Assembly: GCA_004369045.1 (NCBI GenBank)
Contig: ML213526.1
Span: 376,025-440,024, forward strand
DNA length: 64,000 nucleotides
Direction: 5' to 3'
From: Heliocybe sulcata
Taxonomy: Eukaryota > Basidiomycota > Agaricomycetes > Gloeophyllales > Gloeophyllaceae
This document shows positions 1-10,618 of the stretch, piece by piece. Each line of letters begins with the position of its first letter. Within the stretch, counting starts at the first letter, position 1. Under the pieces are notes generated by a model. The model had not been told where the DNA came from and ran no database searches. It worked only from the letters and a program-made list of their open reading frames with translations. The translations under genes were made by a program, and so were the position numbers.

Positions 1-164
1 ACGGTATTTCGGTCTCTGCGTACGGGCGCTAGTTCACCGCAATGATGTGGCTCGAGCGCTTGAGCATCCGCTGGGCCGTTCCATCCAACGACTATCACCG
101 TCGTTTTATCACCGCCCTCACGAGCATGTTTCTGTGAGTTCCATCCTAGTGCGAGCAGATTGAC

Positions 165-794
165 ATGACCATTCGCATCAGGAAACGTGAAAAACGCGTG
201 TCCGAGCCACCTGAAGACTCTATCGAAGAACATGAAGTTACTCTGCCGGCCTCCCTCGTGAGGGCTATGCGACTAGACAGTCGGTACTCTATCCACACTA
301 TGAGCAACTCGACTGCGTCTAGCTTACCTGGTGTGGGACGGACGATGGACAGAGTGATTGGGTATCTTGGTCGCGGTGTGGAGGCTGGGCTTGCGAGATT
401 GGGGGTGAGGTCTAAGCGGCAGACTTCGCGGGTTTCCAGCCCATGTCGTTCGGTGAGTTCTCTGGGAGGAGCGCCGCGCGTGCCTGTTCATCTGGAACAC
501 CTCCGTCCGGATCCATCGTGAGTTCTCGCCAACATATCTTCATTGCGGGCGTCTAATACCGAGAACTGTGCTAGATCGAGGTCTGGTGAGGTGATGCCTA
601 ATGGTCTGGAATCCCCGTATGATCATAGTTCCAGTCCCAAGAGCACGGGCACAGCTGTGTACGTCGCTATCAGTTCTGCGCTTCAGAGATGCACATTGTC
701 ATTCGACATACAGGAGCAGCCGCACCTCTTTGGTGACTGCCAGCTGCATCTCTTTCGTGACAAATCCAGATCCCGAGAACGATGGGAGATATGA
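165..794 (+). CDS. Uncharacterised protein, first copy of a duplicated gene
   Basis: I do not recognise the family. Two exons fit: 165-517 and 575-794, with GTGAGT..CTAG borders and matching phase. The first exon contains a conserved-looking block (EEHEVTLPASLVRAMRLDSR, then a stretch ending GYLGRGVEAGLARL) that recurs about 1.7 kb downstream at 1880-2070, so the two loci are diverged duplicates. The downstream copy continues into an MIT-like C-terminal domain; I see no equivalent after this copy, so it looks truncated or has lost its last exons. ATG at 165 is the only in-frame methionine upstream of the shared block. It could be a pseudogene. Confidence 0.4.
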
Positions 795-2009
795 GAAGAC
801 ATCGAGGGTCGAGGGCGTTGTCGGCGATGGCCGCGGGCTGAGCGCTAGGTAAGGTTGTTATCTTGTCATGACCAAGGATGTACCTGCTAGACGTATTTTC
901 AGTGCAGGTCCGAGGCCAGAGGATTACACATCTTGAATACGCTGCAGGCGTAGTATTTGCAGATAGCACCGTACATGTGGTCAGGCGGGAGGTTGCCCTT
1001 GCAATGCAGGTGTAATCGAGTCTCGTTGCCGCAAGCGAGTCGCAGGTAGCCGCGAGAGGCTGCCTTTAGCGCTACAACAGAAGAGTACGGCGGGTGCCTG
1101 GAGGCACTCTTGAGCATCTTGGATCGCAGGCGCTGGACTCATAGCTCACTTTACAGTCTTGCTGCACTCAACTTGTTGACGCTTTCGCATCCACAGCATT
1201 ACCAGTCGCGATGGTTAGGAAAATGGAAACCCCAGCGATGTTCATGCTGGGGCAAACTCTGCCTTGAATGAGGAACGTAAGAATAGTACAGAAGCCGTGC
1301 GTACCTGCGAGGGTCATGTACACCGTTACAGGGCTGCGGTAAAGCACTAATTTAGAGTGTAAACTTTTCCGTTCGAGCTCAGAGTAAAGTCGCGATCAAA
1401 AGCACTGGGTGGCTACGCGGAGTTTGGAACTGCTCGTCGTTCCGCCACCTTCCTCCATGAGTGTTTCTTTGCTTGGACAATCCAGGACGATGCACGTCCA
1501 ATAGGTTCTACAAGCTTGAGCTTCAAGACTTCCGGAGACGCGGACAGTGTGTATTATGTAAGTCGTAACGTCGATACCACTATTTAAAAAGGCTGTGTCT
1601 GGCGGGACAGGCGTGAGGTCCGCTGGTCTTCCACGCTGTGTATATTGTACCTTGCACACAATTTTGTCCTGCAAGCTCTGCCGTATCATTCCTACCCAAT
1701 CTTAGGCGTTCTTTTCCCCTTCTGTTCCCCGGACAGTATTGGAGTGGGATCATCGTTCTAGCATCGATCCCAGCAACGTGCACATGTAAGTTCAATTCCC
1801 GCAGGTCTGGCCAATATTCATTCCACTTCTCCGTTGCATTAGGGAGAGCAGACAGAGTCTCGATGACCTATCTCTATCTCAGTACTCTTTCGAAGAGCAT
1901 GAGGCCACGCTTCCGGCATCGCTTGTGGCCGCAATGCGACTGGATAGCCGATACTCTATCCAGACGATGAGCGACGACTGTTTCTAACATACCTAGAGTG
2001 GGGTGTACG
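795..2009. other. Intergenic stretch with a frameshifted 5' relic of the duplicated gene
   Basis: Positions 795-1830 hold only short ORFs on both strands and nothing I can support. From about 1870 to 1977 the + strand encodes EEHEATLPASLVAAMRLDSR and TMSDD, clearly homologous to the block at 220-310. The frame is then lost at about 1976-1982 and the homology resumes in another frame just before 2010. This is the damaged 5' end of the second gene copy. Confidence 0.5.
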
Positions 2010-2809
2010 ATGGACCAAGCTGTGGGCTACCTCGGTCGTGGTCTGGAAGCAGGGCTCGCAAGGCTTGCTTGGAGATATAGGCGCCTCCGGCAGAGGACTG
2101 CTTATTCTGCTTCGCGTCCCGAGCCGGGCCCTTTGGCGGCTGCATCACCGCACGACTTAGTGGAGGCTCCCGGATCATGGTGAGCGCGCATTGAACATCT
2201 GCGTTACTTAATGTCACGACCGAAGATCGGTAATCCTCCAGGGTCCCGCCTGACGAAGCTGACCGAGGAACCTTCGACATTTCAGAGGAGCCATCTACTA
2301 GTAGCAGCACCCCCCAGCTCCGATATCCATCCGGCACTGATGCCACCTCTGTCTTCCCGCTGCAGTCACAACCGACCTCTGACGTTCCTGTGCTCCTGAC
2401 ACCAAACCTCACTGTGCATGGTGTACTGGACGCATCGCATGATGGACCCACAGCCCTTATTAACAGGAAAACATCCTCGAAGCGGATACTTACCACAGCC
2501 CTTGACTTGGCCCTAGAGCCTGTGAAACTCGACGCGGCCGATGATCCTCGCGGAGCTATAGAAGCCTACCGGAAGAGCGTCGCCTTACTTCAGGTGATGC
2601 TGGACCGGATTATGCCGTACGGAGATGAGGAAGAGTCGCTCACGCGGAAAACTGGATCACGGAAAAGCGCGGCCAAGCTAGAGGGGGAAGTGCATCGATT
2701 GAAGGCTATCGTGAGTTGTTCAACTACGGTGTATATCTGGTTATTGTCAACTTTTGTATAGCTGGACAAGTATAAGAACAGGATGACCATCTTGAGCCTC
2801 ATCTTATGA
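2010..2809 (+). CDS. MIT-like domain protein, second copy of the duplicated gene, 5' end frameshifted
   Basis: Three exons join cleanly: 2010-2179, 2242-2710 and 2762-2809 (228 aa from the ATG at 2010). The first exon repeats the GYLGRGLEAGLARL block of the gene at 165. The last two exons encode a helical segment of the pattern LALEPVKLDAADDPRGAIEA, then VALLQVML, then RLKAI and KYKNRMTIL. This resembles the three-helix MIT (microtubule interacting and transport) domain of fungal proteins; I infer this from pattern, not from a search. Homology to the first copy extends upstream of 2010 in a different frame (1870-1977), so the original start was further 5' and a small indel near 1980 has separated it. 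Either a shortened protein starts at 2010 or the locus is decaying. Confidence 0.5.
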
Positions 2810-3562
2810 TCGATCCTGAACTATCGAACTTCAGGTTGATCACGACCCCTCATTACCTCCCAGATATCTACGACCTCATCCCTCGCTCTCCTGATGTTTT
2901 CCTCTGCCACTAACTACCGCAGTGCGAAATTATTATATCATCTGTCCCCGTTTTGTACATATATGAAGGCTCGCAGCGTCGCAACACACTGATATCCGGC
3001 AAAGTATAGGAAGGAGTGTCGCGAGGGCAGGTATAGGAAGGAGTGTCGCGAGGGCAGTCCCTACAGCCGAGCACTGCGGACGCTGCATACTCTCCCCATA
3101 GTTGTGTACTGCAGGGATATAAGATGGCTTCACTCCGTGTGTGTGCTACAGGTCACTGACAGCGAGAGTAGTGTAACTAATCCCGCCAGGGAGAGGCTGC
3201 GCTTCTGCTCATCGGCTTTTGCCGGTAAGCATGCGTGGTGGCTATGCGACACGCGTGCTCTTAGACATCATCTTCTACGTCTACGTCCCATCTTACTCTT
3301 GTATTGCAGGATATCTTATAGGGATGCATCTATCCTGCATCGTCTCAGTCATGCAAGCTACTCAGCTTCAGCTCTTATCAATGCGGCACATGGAGTAAGA
3401 GTATGGCAGGTGATTTTCACTGCCTCCTTTTGCGCAGATCAAGGCGGCGTTCAAACAGACAGACATTTTCTGGACTTGAGCGGTGTGTTTCTGAATACCA
3501 ATACAATATACTCGTACAGAACCTCAATTTCAATCTCTGCGCAACATCCGACCGCCGACCGC
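2810..3562. other. Intergenic, no gene seen apart from a short tandem duplication
   Basis: Only short overlapping ORFs. The one distinct structure is the 27-bp tandem duplication listed separately. The right end is the 3' flank of the minus-strand gene at 3563-4037. Confidence 0.5.
3004..3057 (+). repeat. 27-bp perfect tandem duplication
   Basis: The unit starts GTATAGGAAGGAG and ends GAGGGCAG. It occurs at 3004-3030 and again, identical, at 3031-3057. Two adjacent identical copies suggest a recent slippage or repair event; no function is implied. Confidence 0.95.
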
Positions 3563-4037
3563 CTACTGTACGTCCTGCTCGTCCAACCACTTGACGATGT
3601 CGTGCTCGAGACCCTCCAGCGCAGGCCCAAGGCGGTCCATCGTGTCCGTGGGGATGCGCACCCACTTGACTTGGTCAGCGCCCTCGCACGCCCTCATCCT
3701 CTCATACTCCTCATCGGTCATGCCGCCTCCCACAACCGCGGCCTTAGGCTTCCTCGGGTTAGCTAACACCGCTCTCGATCAGCAAACGCATATTGTATGA
3801 TATCTTGGATTTCGGTCGCTCACATGAGTTGGCGTTCGACCCGACCCCGCTCGACACGGCGAAGCTCTCCCCCTTCATCACCCTCGGGAACTCCTCCTCG
3901 AACGCCTCCGCGCTAAAGCAGAAGTGCGCGATCTCGTATTTGGGCTTCAGGCCGTTGAGGAGGCGTTTCGGGAGGTCCGGGTGCGCGACCAGCTGCGGCT
4001 TGCCGGTGATGATGACGGGGATGGGTTCCGTGGACAT
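3563..4037 (-). CDS. Small uncharacterised protein, 137 aa, two exons
   Basis: Exons 4037-3824 and 3762-3563 are joined by a 61-base intron (GTGAGC..TTAG, phase 1); the product is 137 aa. It starts MSTEPIPVIITGKPQLV and contains KAAVVGGGMTDEEYERM in exon 2. Short proteins of this layout, with an N-terminal beta-strand followed by GKP and a later VVxGG motif, recur in agaricomycetes as hypothetical proteins. The glycine motifs recall nucleotide-binding folds, but the protein is too short for a full Rossmann domain and I assign no function. The start is an ATG with no competing upstream methionine. Neighbours give no functional clue. Confidence 0.7.
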
Positions 4038-5018
4038 TGTTGCTGAGAGTGCGTTGGTGCTGAGTGTATTGGCGGTAGTTGTGTTAATTAGGTGCGTTTC
4101 GTGGGTTTGGTGGAGAAGAGTGGCAGGACCGCTGTCTTTATATTCGGTCCTGCTGCGAGATTTCCTCCCTACCAGCTGCGTCCCACATCTGCATCAGCTG
4201 AGGAGGCCTGAGGGGTGAGGACCATGACAGTCTCCGATCGCAATCCTAGATGACTATTCAGTGATAGTCCCGCATCCTGTAGATCGGAAATCCGCAGATA
4301 TCGCGGCAGACACGCAGTATCGCAGCATCCGCTGTAGGGTTCTTATCTCTACCGCCCGATCCGCGCAGCTGCTCATGCAAAAGCGTTACGTGTGCAAGCC
4401 ACTGCCGACGCGACGCGAGTCCTTTGAATGCCGGGTCTGCTGCGAGCTTTAAGCTTCCGTCGCCTGTTGACCCGACGGCCATGCCAAGCGGAGTTGGCGG
4501 GTCCTGGCCGCAGCAGCTAGTGTTGTTTTATTTCCGTCCTGATCGTGATCATGATGTTCGCCAGTCCCGCGTTTGATGTCCTTGCGAGACTAGTCATAGA
4601 ATGCTGAGTTCGTGAACTTCAATCTAGTTAAACCGTTGACCTGCAAACTCGGCCATTATAAGGGCGCGCAGATCATCCACAGCAGCAGGGACACCAGCTC
4701 CAAGCACCCAGGCACCGCTTCTATAAACCACCTGGTCTTGCGTTCTCAGAGTACGGCCCAATGCTGAAGAGAGAGACTGTCAAATGGTGGGGTTGGACGT
4801 ATGTTTTTATGACTCGGACAACGACGTTCCCTAAGTCACTAAGGCGATCGTAAAATTCCAAGATAACGATGATTTAAAATATACAAGCATGTCTGCTCTC
4901 TGCGTGAGGATCAGCGTTAGAGCCGTTAATTGAGAAGGGAGGGTAACACACGAACATGAGTACAAGTACGTCCAACGGGTCCTGCAAATGCGATCCCAGC
5001 TCTCCCGACGCCGACACG
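4038..5018. other. Intergenic, no gene seen
   Basis: About 1 kb between the 5' end of the small minus-strand gene and the 3' end of the phosducin-like gene. ORFs at 4258-4482 and 4831-5022 are short, lack family features and are probably chance. The left part should contain the promoter of the gene starting at 4037. Confidence 0.5.
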
Positions 5019-6189
5019 TCACAGTTCCTCATCACTCAGAAAATCATCCTCGTCATCGCTCGGCAGCCCACAATTCCCGTTACTCGACGTCGGCTGCGTG
5101 ATCACGCGGTGTCTGCAGCAAAGCAGCGTGTCAGCGCATCCATCCTCAGCACTCAAGAGAACCAAATAAATAATAGACGTACTTGAGCAACAGGTCCTCG
5201 ATGCCCCCTCTCCCCGCTTCCAAATCCACTCTGACCCAGTTAAAGACGAGATCGCCGGCCCGGTAGACTAGCATTGTCGGGAGCATGTCCACGTCGACAT
5301 TATCGTCGTCGTCGTCCTCCGCTTCCTCGCCCTCCTCCGCTTCGGCATCACCGTACGGGTCCTCTTCATCCTTGATGGTGGACAGCCCGCTAGGGCCTCT
5401 GCGTGTAGGTCGGGAGGAGGATGTGGAGGAGGAGGATGCGAAGCCAAGGGCGCCGGCGCGGCACCGGAGGAATTTGGTCCCGGGATGGCGGCGCGCGAGG
5501 TGTGCGAGGGAGTCGTCGAGGGCGTAACATCTGTCCACCGACTGCACGGGCTGCCTTAGCTCGAGTCCGTATGAGATCCGCGGCTCCGCGACTCACCGGC
5601 GCGTAAAGGTGCACCACCACCCACACGTCCCTATCCTCGCCCTCAATAGCCGGTAAGAACCCCTTCACCCCCACCTCCCTCAGATGCCCAAACCTCCCTG
5701 GTGCCTTGCCCCCCGCCCCGAAGAAATCCCGCGCCCCGCCCTCCAGCATCTGCTTCTCCCACATCCTCTCCTCCTCCTCCTCCCTATACGTCCGCGCACT
5801 CAGCGCCGCGCCCTCCATCCTCCTGCTCACCTCGTCCACCTCCCGCTTCTGCTTCTCGCGCGCATACCGGTCGGCCTCTTGTTTGTCGCGGATGACGCCC
5901 TTCACCCCCGTGCGGCCTGGGACGCCGACGCCGACGCTGTTGGAGGCTTGTTGTTTGGAGAGGATGTGGTCGATCTGTTTGGAGCGCTCTTTGTCGGAGT
6001 CGTAGTCTGCGCCGGCGTCGTCGTTGAGCTCGGGCCAGTCGGTGTTGTCGGGGGAGGGAGAGCGTTCTGGGGAGGAGGAACGCGGGTCGCCGGAGAAGAG
6101 TTTTCCGGAGAGGACGAGGGATTCGAGGTCTTCTGGCTGGGCGAAGATTAGGAGAGGGGTCACGTTGTGTGATATTCAGAACATACCAT
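5019..6189 (-). CDS. Phosducin-like protein (thioredoxin-fold co-chaperone), 331 aa
   Basis: Four exons on the minus strand: 6189-6187 (only the ATG), 6136-5597, 5541-5183 and 5112-5019. Phosducin-like proteins bind G-protein beta-gamma or the CCT chaperonin and help fold beta-propeller proteins, actin and tubulin. Family evidence: an acidic N-terminus (SLVLSGKLFSG), a charged coiled-coil segment, the VWVVVHLYAP strand, LAHLARRHPGTKFLRC, and DMLPTMLVYRAGDLVFNWV, the thioredoxin-like core. An acidic insert lies before that core. The C-terminus ends in an acidic run, DDEDDFLSDEEL. If the first intron (6186-6137) is not removed, a second in-frame ATG at 6163 gives an alternative N-terminus. Which PLP class it is cannot be settled by eye. 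Confidence 0.85.
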
Positions 6190-6775
6190 GGTGTTTCGAT
6201 GAGTCGAGGAAGAGCGTAGTTACAGAGGGTAATTACGAGTGATTGCCGCTCGCGTGACAGCCATGCGAGCCTTTTGTCAATGATTGGTCCATTTGCCTCC
6301 GTTTCGTTCTTCTTCCCCTGCATCTCACTATCACCCAAAAGCTAGCCAGTCTCTACCACGCTTTCTGATAGTATATCTCAATGACGTGGAAGACTTGCGG
6401 GAACGTTCGAAGGCGAGATGATCAGTCACCAGGTAGAACAAACTACCTATCATTTGTGTGCTTTCTGGCGGGTCTTCCCTATGACCTGTAAGTCCTCTAT
6501 ACTATACAATCTCTTTCCTTTACTCCAGCATTTCACGCGGAACTTCATGTCCATCCTCGTGGCACAGGCAAACGATTGTGACTCAGACTGACATGTCAGG
6601 TTCAGACAAGCACAGCGGACAACCCACCATGTCAGCCAATTGGCCGGTACTCACTACGTCCGGAGCTAGCAGGCCTTAAAATCGACATCTGCCTGTCCTA
6701 TCTTCCGTGTCCTTCTGTGCTCTGCCTCTTGCTTTCCATAGTAGCTTTCGGCACTTTGCAAGACTCCAGCCACTC
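6190..6775. other. Divergent intergenic region between the phosducin-like and BTB genes
   Basis: The two flanking genes are transcribed away from each other, so this stretch of about 590 bases should hold both promoters. I see no convincing TATA box near either start and no coding signal. Confidence 0.45.
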
Positions 6776-7861
6776 ATGTCTGCCTTTACTCGCACCGACC
6801 TCTGGCTCTCTGACGGCAACATCATGCTTATCGCCGGGTCTACTCGCTTCAAGGTGCATCGGAGCCAGCTCGAACGCCACTCTGAAGTCTTTCGGGACAT
6901 GTTCGCGCTTCCACAACCCTCTTGCCAGGAAACCGTCGACGGCTGTCTTCCTGTAGTTCTCTACGACTCGCCTGCTGATCTCTTCTTCCTCCTCCGCGCT
7001 TTATACGACGGACTGTACGTACCACATCCTTGCCCAATTGCACAACCCGCTCACCTCAGCACTTCCAGATACTTCATGAAAGCTATCGCCAACAACTTCC
7101 AAGCCATCTCGGCCGTCCTCCGTCTCTCCACAAAATACTTCATCGACCACCTCCGCCAGCACTGCATCTCTCTCCTCGAAGCCGACTGGCCCTGCACCCT
7201 CGCCGGCTGGGACCACCGCGAGAAGCTCGCCACCGACCCAAACTCCGGCCGCTACACCCCGCGCGACCTCTACCCGCACCCCATCCTCGTCATCACCCTC
7301 TGCACCCAGCTCGGCCTCGACCACCTCCTCCCCGCAGCCTACTACGATCTATCCCGCTACGGCCCCAGCAAGATCGCCTCAGGCATACCCGCCTCCAACC
7401 AGCTCCCTCCAACCCCTCTAAGCGAAGCCGTCGAAGCCACACCTCTCTTGTTATCCAGGCAAGACCTCGTAGCCACCTTCCTCGGCCGCGAAGCCGGCCA
7501 GGCATACATCACAACCTTCATCCGCGACCACCTCACCCACCGCCCGCCCGCGCCCGACTGCGCCTCCGGCCCCGTCTCCTCCTCGCACCCCTGCCTCGAG
7601 TCCTTCTACTTCATCCAGCTCAACATCCTCCGGTCCGTAGGAGGCATCGCGGCCGGCCGCGACGGCGACCCGCTGTTCACGCTCGCCCAGGCGGCGGAGA
7701 TGCTCTCGCGCACGGATTTCTCGGACGGCGTGAGCCAGTGCGGGCTGAGGATATGTAATGCCTGTCGCGCGGAGTTTGTAGTGGACGTGGAGAAGTGCAG
7801 GCAGAGGGCGTGGAGGGAGGTGCCGGGGTGGTTTGGGTTGGCGGCGGAGAAGTCGCAGTGA
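6776..7861 (+). CDS. BTB/POZ domain protein, 343 aa
   Basis: Exons 6776-7014 and 7069-7861. The 54-base intron (GTACGT..TTCCAG) is a multiple of three and lacks a stop, so an unspliced read is also open, but splicing restores the usual BTB run LRALYDGLYFMKAIANNF. The N-terminal BTB fold is recognisable: DLWLSDGNIMLIAGSTRFKV, HRSQLERHSEVFRDMF, then the LLRALYDG helix pair. The rest is a helical C-terminal extension typical of the large agaricomycete BTB family; no kelch, MATH or zinc finger follows. Such proteins dimerise and often act as adaptors for cullin-3, but the partner here is unknown. The ATG at 6776 was chosen because upstream in-frame codons lack a methionine. Confidence 0.85.
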   Translation: MSAFTRTDLWLSDGNIMLIAGSTRFKVHRSQLERHSEVFRDMFALPQPSCQETVDGCLPVVLYDSPADLFFLLRALYDGLYVPHPCPIAQPAHLSTSRYFMKAIANNFQAISAVLRLSTKYFIDHLRQHCISLLEADWPCTLAGWDHREKLATDPNSGRYTPRDLYPHPILVITLCTQLGLDHLLPAAYYDLSRYGPSKIASGIPASNQLPPTPLSEAVEATPLLLSRQDLVATFLGREAGQAYITTFIRDHLTHRPPAPDCASGPVSSSHPCLESFYFIQLNILRSVGGIAAGRDGDPLFTLAQAAEMLSRTDFSDGVSQCGLRICNACRAEFVVDVEKCRQRAWREVPGWFGLAAEKSQ

Positions 7862-9110
7862 TGCAACCGTCTTGTTGATTTGTGTCATCCAGAGCGTGAG
7901 GGGACAGTTGTCTCGTATCCTTGCTCTGTATGATGGTCGCGATATGCACGAATCATATGGTAATTACGCCAAACATTAGCTCTGGCGAACAAGCGTCGAT
8001 ATGCATTTGATTCCACGCAAGTAGGGCGACAGCCGCGCTGTCTACCTAATGACAAATGACCGACGAGATCCATCGATCCTTCGCGAGAAGTCATTCATCA
8101 CTGTTAGACACCGTCGAGCTTCCTTGCAATCTGTCCACGGCACGCTCTCCTGCCCGACCGGGCCCAAGTCGCACCTGTTGAGTGTTGACGTTGAGCCTCC
8201 AGGTCTGACGCGCCAGGCTTCCCAACATCCGACTGAGCGACGTGAGTTCTTCTGGCTCAGGGTTCTGGCAACAGTAAGGCCGCAACGATGTCCCCGGAAG
8301 CATCGCACCTGATAGGAGACATAGAAGAAAAGTTGAGAGGGCAGCGGCAGAAGAGCGACGGGAACAGTAGTAAGCAGTTGCAATCAGGAGGGACATTCAT
8401 ACCTTGCATAGCTCATAGGGCAGTGCCCTAGTCCTAACTAAGCCACGCGTGGAACAGCCACAACCCGACGATTTATGCGGGGTGCTAGAACCCCTCCGAA
8501 AGAAGGGATACCACACCGCGCACTCATTTCGCGTGCAAATTCTTCGCAGTCACGGCTCAAGCTCCAAGGCATAGCCAGGAGGCACTGAGGTTGTGCTCCG
8601 CGAGAATTCCAGTAAGACAAGACACCGATCCAGTAGCTGTCACCGAGGGACATGACGCCGAGCAGAGTCCAGCCGACTTAGACGCGAGGGCGGCGGAGGA
8701 ATGTCGCAAATCAAACTGCCTCAGAAAGCCGGAGCATGGGATTCCAAAGCAGTATGAAAGGGCGATGGACTGGAATAATGAAACAACAACAAAAAGAACA
8801 GGGAATGCGAACACGAGAGCGGAGATACCAAGAAAATAACAGCGCAAGATAAAACACTAATGAAGTCGTCCGTCAGCGAGTTAGTCCGTAATGTGCATAG
8901 AAGGGATAGCATGAACGCATAGGAGATATAACAAGAACGTATATATGCATCGAGAGGTTATAACGTGAAGCCCAAGAAATACAAGCCGAGCAAAGGTATC
9001 CATGGCATCGGGTATCCTGTGTCGTGGACGAGCCACTCGCCCTTAAAGACGAGCAACCCCGTCGTAGTCGTAAAGGTCGTTATACTTCGCTGAACCAGCC
9101 CGTCCATCCA
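7862..9110. other. Intergenic between two convergent genes, no gene seen
   Basis: About 1.25 kb between the 3' ends of the BTB and C2H2 genes. Several ORFs of 60-110 codons overlap on both strands without recognisable motifs. It presumably includes the 3' untranslated regions of both genes. Confidence 0.5.
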
Positions 9111-10456
9111 TTACTTCTTGCCAGAACGACGGACTCTGTCGTGAGTGGGCATGTGTCGCTTCAGATCATTTTCCCTGGCGAACGCGCTCGAGCACCCCAC
9201 AACCATACACGTATACGGCCGCTCGCCGGTGTGCGACCGTATATGCCCATGCAGATTGTTCGCGCGCGTGAACCCGCTCCCGCAGCCGGGGTAAGTGCAG
9301 TGGAACTTTGCCGGCTTCTTTCGGCGTTTCAAAGACGCAGCGCGGATGGCGTCCGTGGTGACCGTGCTCTTGAGCTTCGAATAGTGAAGCACCGGGGAAG
9401 CGCTAGGGGTGGGCGGAAACTCGCTGTACATCGACGGACCTGGCGATGAGGCGAGAGATAGCTCGTTGAGGGGGAGGGGGAGATCATAGCTCGGCGCTGG
9501 GCTGACTGACGCACTCGAGAAGGGCGTGGCACTATAACTCGACCTGGACACGGTGCGGGGCTCTTGTGGACGTTCTGCGCCAATGGGAAAGGGTGACCTT
9601 GGGGTTGGCACATGGAGGAGGGGACCATACTGGGACGACGCGGGTGTGGAACAGGGAGGGGAGATATGAGTCTGTCCAATGGTACTCGCCCTCGGGCGAC
9701 CTTGAACAGGCGGTAGGGGAATTGGAGCAAAGGCGACGGTGTGGATGGTGGGCACTGTGGGCACGGACAGGTATTGGCTCTGTACGAGCGACGGATTGAT
9801 ACCAGGCTGCGGCACATCCCGACCCCCGGCCCGAGGATCCGAGCAGCTGCGCCGTCTCCCTTGCCCATGCACAGTGACGGGAGGCTGGAGATGGTAGGAC
9901 AGTGCTGGTAATAGGTGGCTCGCCGGAGAGGACGTGCTGAGCGACTCCGAGGTAGTCGACCACGGCGACTGGTCTCCGGAGCCAAAGGGATCGGAGGGCT
10001 CCCGGTACTGCGCGAAGGAATCAAAACCCATCATCGGGGCTATGCCCTGGTTGGAGTTGGACGACGGGTCTGGGATCCGATGGTGAGTACGCGCATGCCA
10101 TCCCTGGGAAGTCGCATCTCACAGTTCATACTCGGCGGTCCAAACGCCTGCACATCGATGCCGAGGCCTGGCAACGAATCGATATCGCCAGCAGGGGCGA
10201 CGATCTGTGGGACGCTTGGGCTGAGGGGCAGCAGACCCAGTTGGTCTATCGGCTTATCCCCTTGATCCGCCAGCCATTGGCGGACACTACCGAGTGAAAA
10301 GCGCGTCAACCAGCTTGCAGGGTTCAGCATAACATAAACGTACCCGCTTAACTGCTGACTCCCATTGCTGTGGCCGCGGTCCGTGTTGTCCACGAACAAC
10401 ATGCCGACGTCAAAGCCGTCTGCGGGCGAGGCCGGCTGTGACCAGTTGGATTGCAT
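9111..10456 (-). CDS. C2H2 zinc-finger transcription factor, two C-terminal fingers, 411 aa
   Basis: Three exons: 10456-10344, 10286-10123 and 10069-9111, with introns of 57 and 53 bases and agreeing phases. About 340 residues of Ser/Pro-rich, probably disordered sequence precede two adjacent C2H2 fingers at residues about 350-402: C-x4-C..H-x3-H, linker TGERPY, second C-x4-C..H-x3-H, then a basic tail (DRVRRSGKK). The canonical TGERPY linker supports DNA binding. Two terminal fingers after a long disordered region is a common layout for fungal regulators, but I cannot name an orthologue. The start ATG at 10456 is the first in-frame methionine; the frame stays open upstream without another ATG. 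A TATAAAG lies about 155 bases upstream. Confidence 0.85.
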
Positions 10457-10611
10457 TGCGATGTTCGGCCACAGTATAGGCGAGGGTTCAAAGCAAATGG
10501 GCACCGGACTCGGAGGGACAATGGGTGTGGCGAGGTCCGACGCGAGTGGATGGTGGGAGGAGCGAGAGTCAGTGGGAGTTAAAGCAGCAAACCAGTCACG
10601 GCCCCGGCTCC

Positions 10612-10618
10612 CTTTATA
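10612..10618 (-). promoter_or_regulatory. Possible TATA box of the C2H2 gene
   Basis: TATAAAG on the minus strand, about 155 bases upstream of the ATG at 10456. Position and orientation fit a core promoter with a leader of about 120 bases; there is no independent support. Confidence 0.3.

Noticed and set aside
7030-7758. 242-codon ORF in another frame of the BTB gene
   Set aside because: Extreme Arg/Pro/His composition and full overlap with the conserved BTB coding frame mark it as a shadow.
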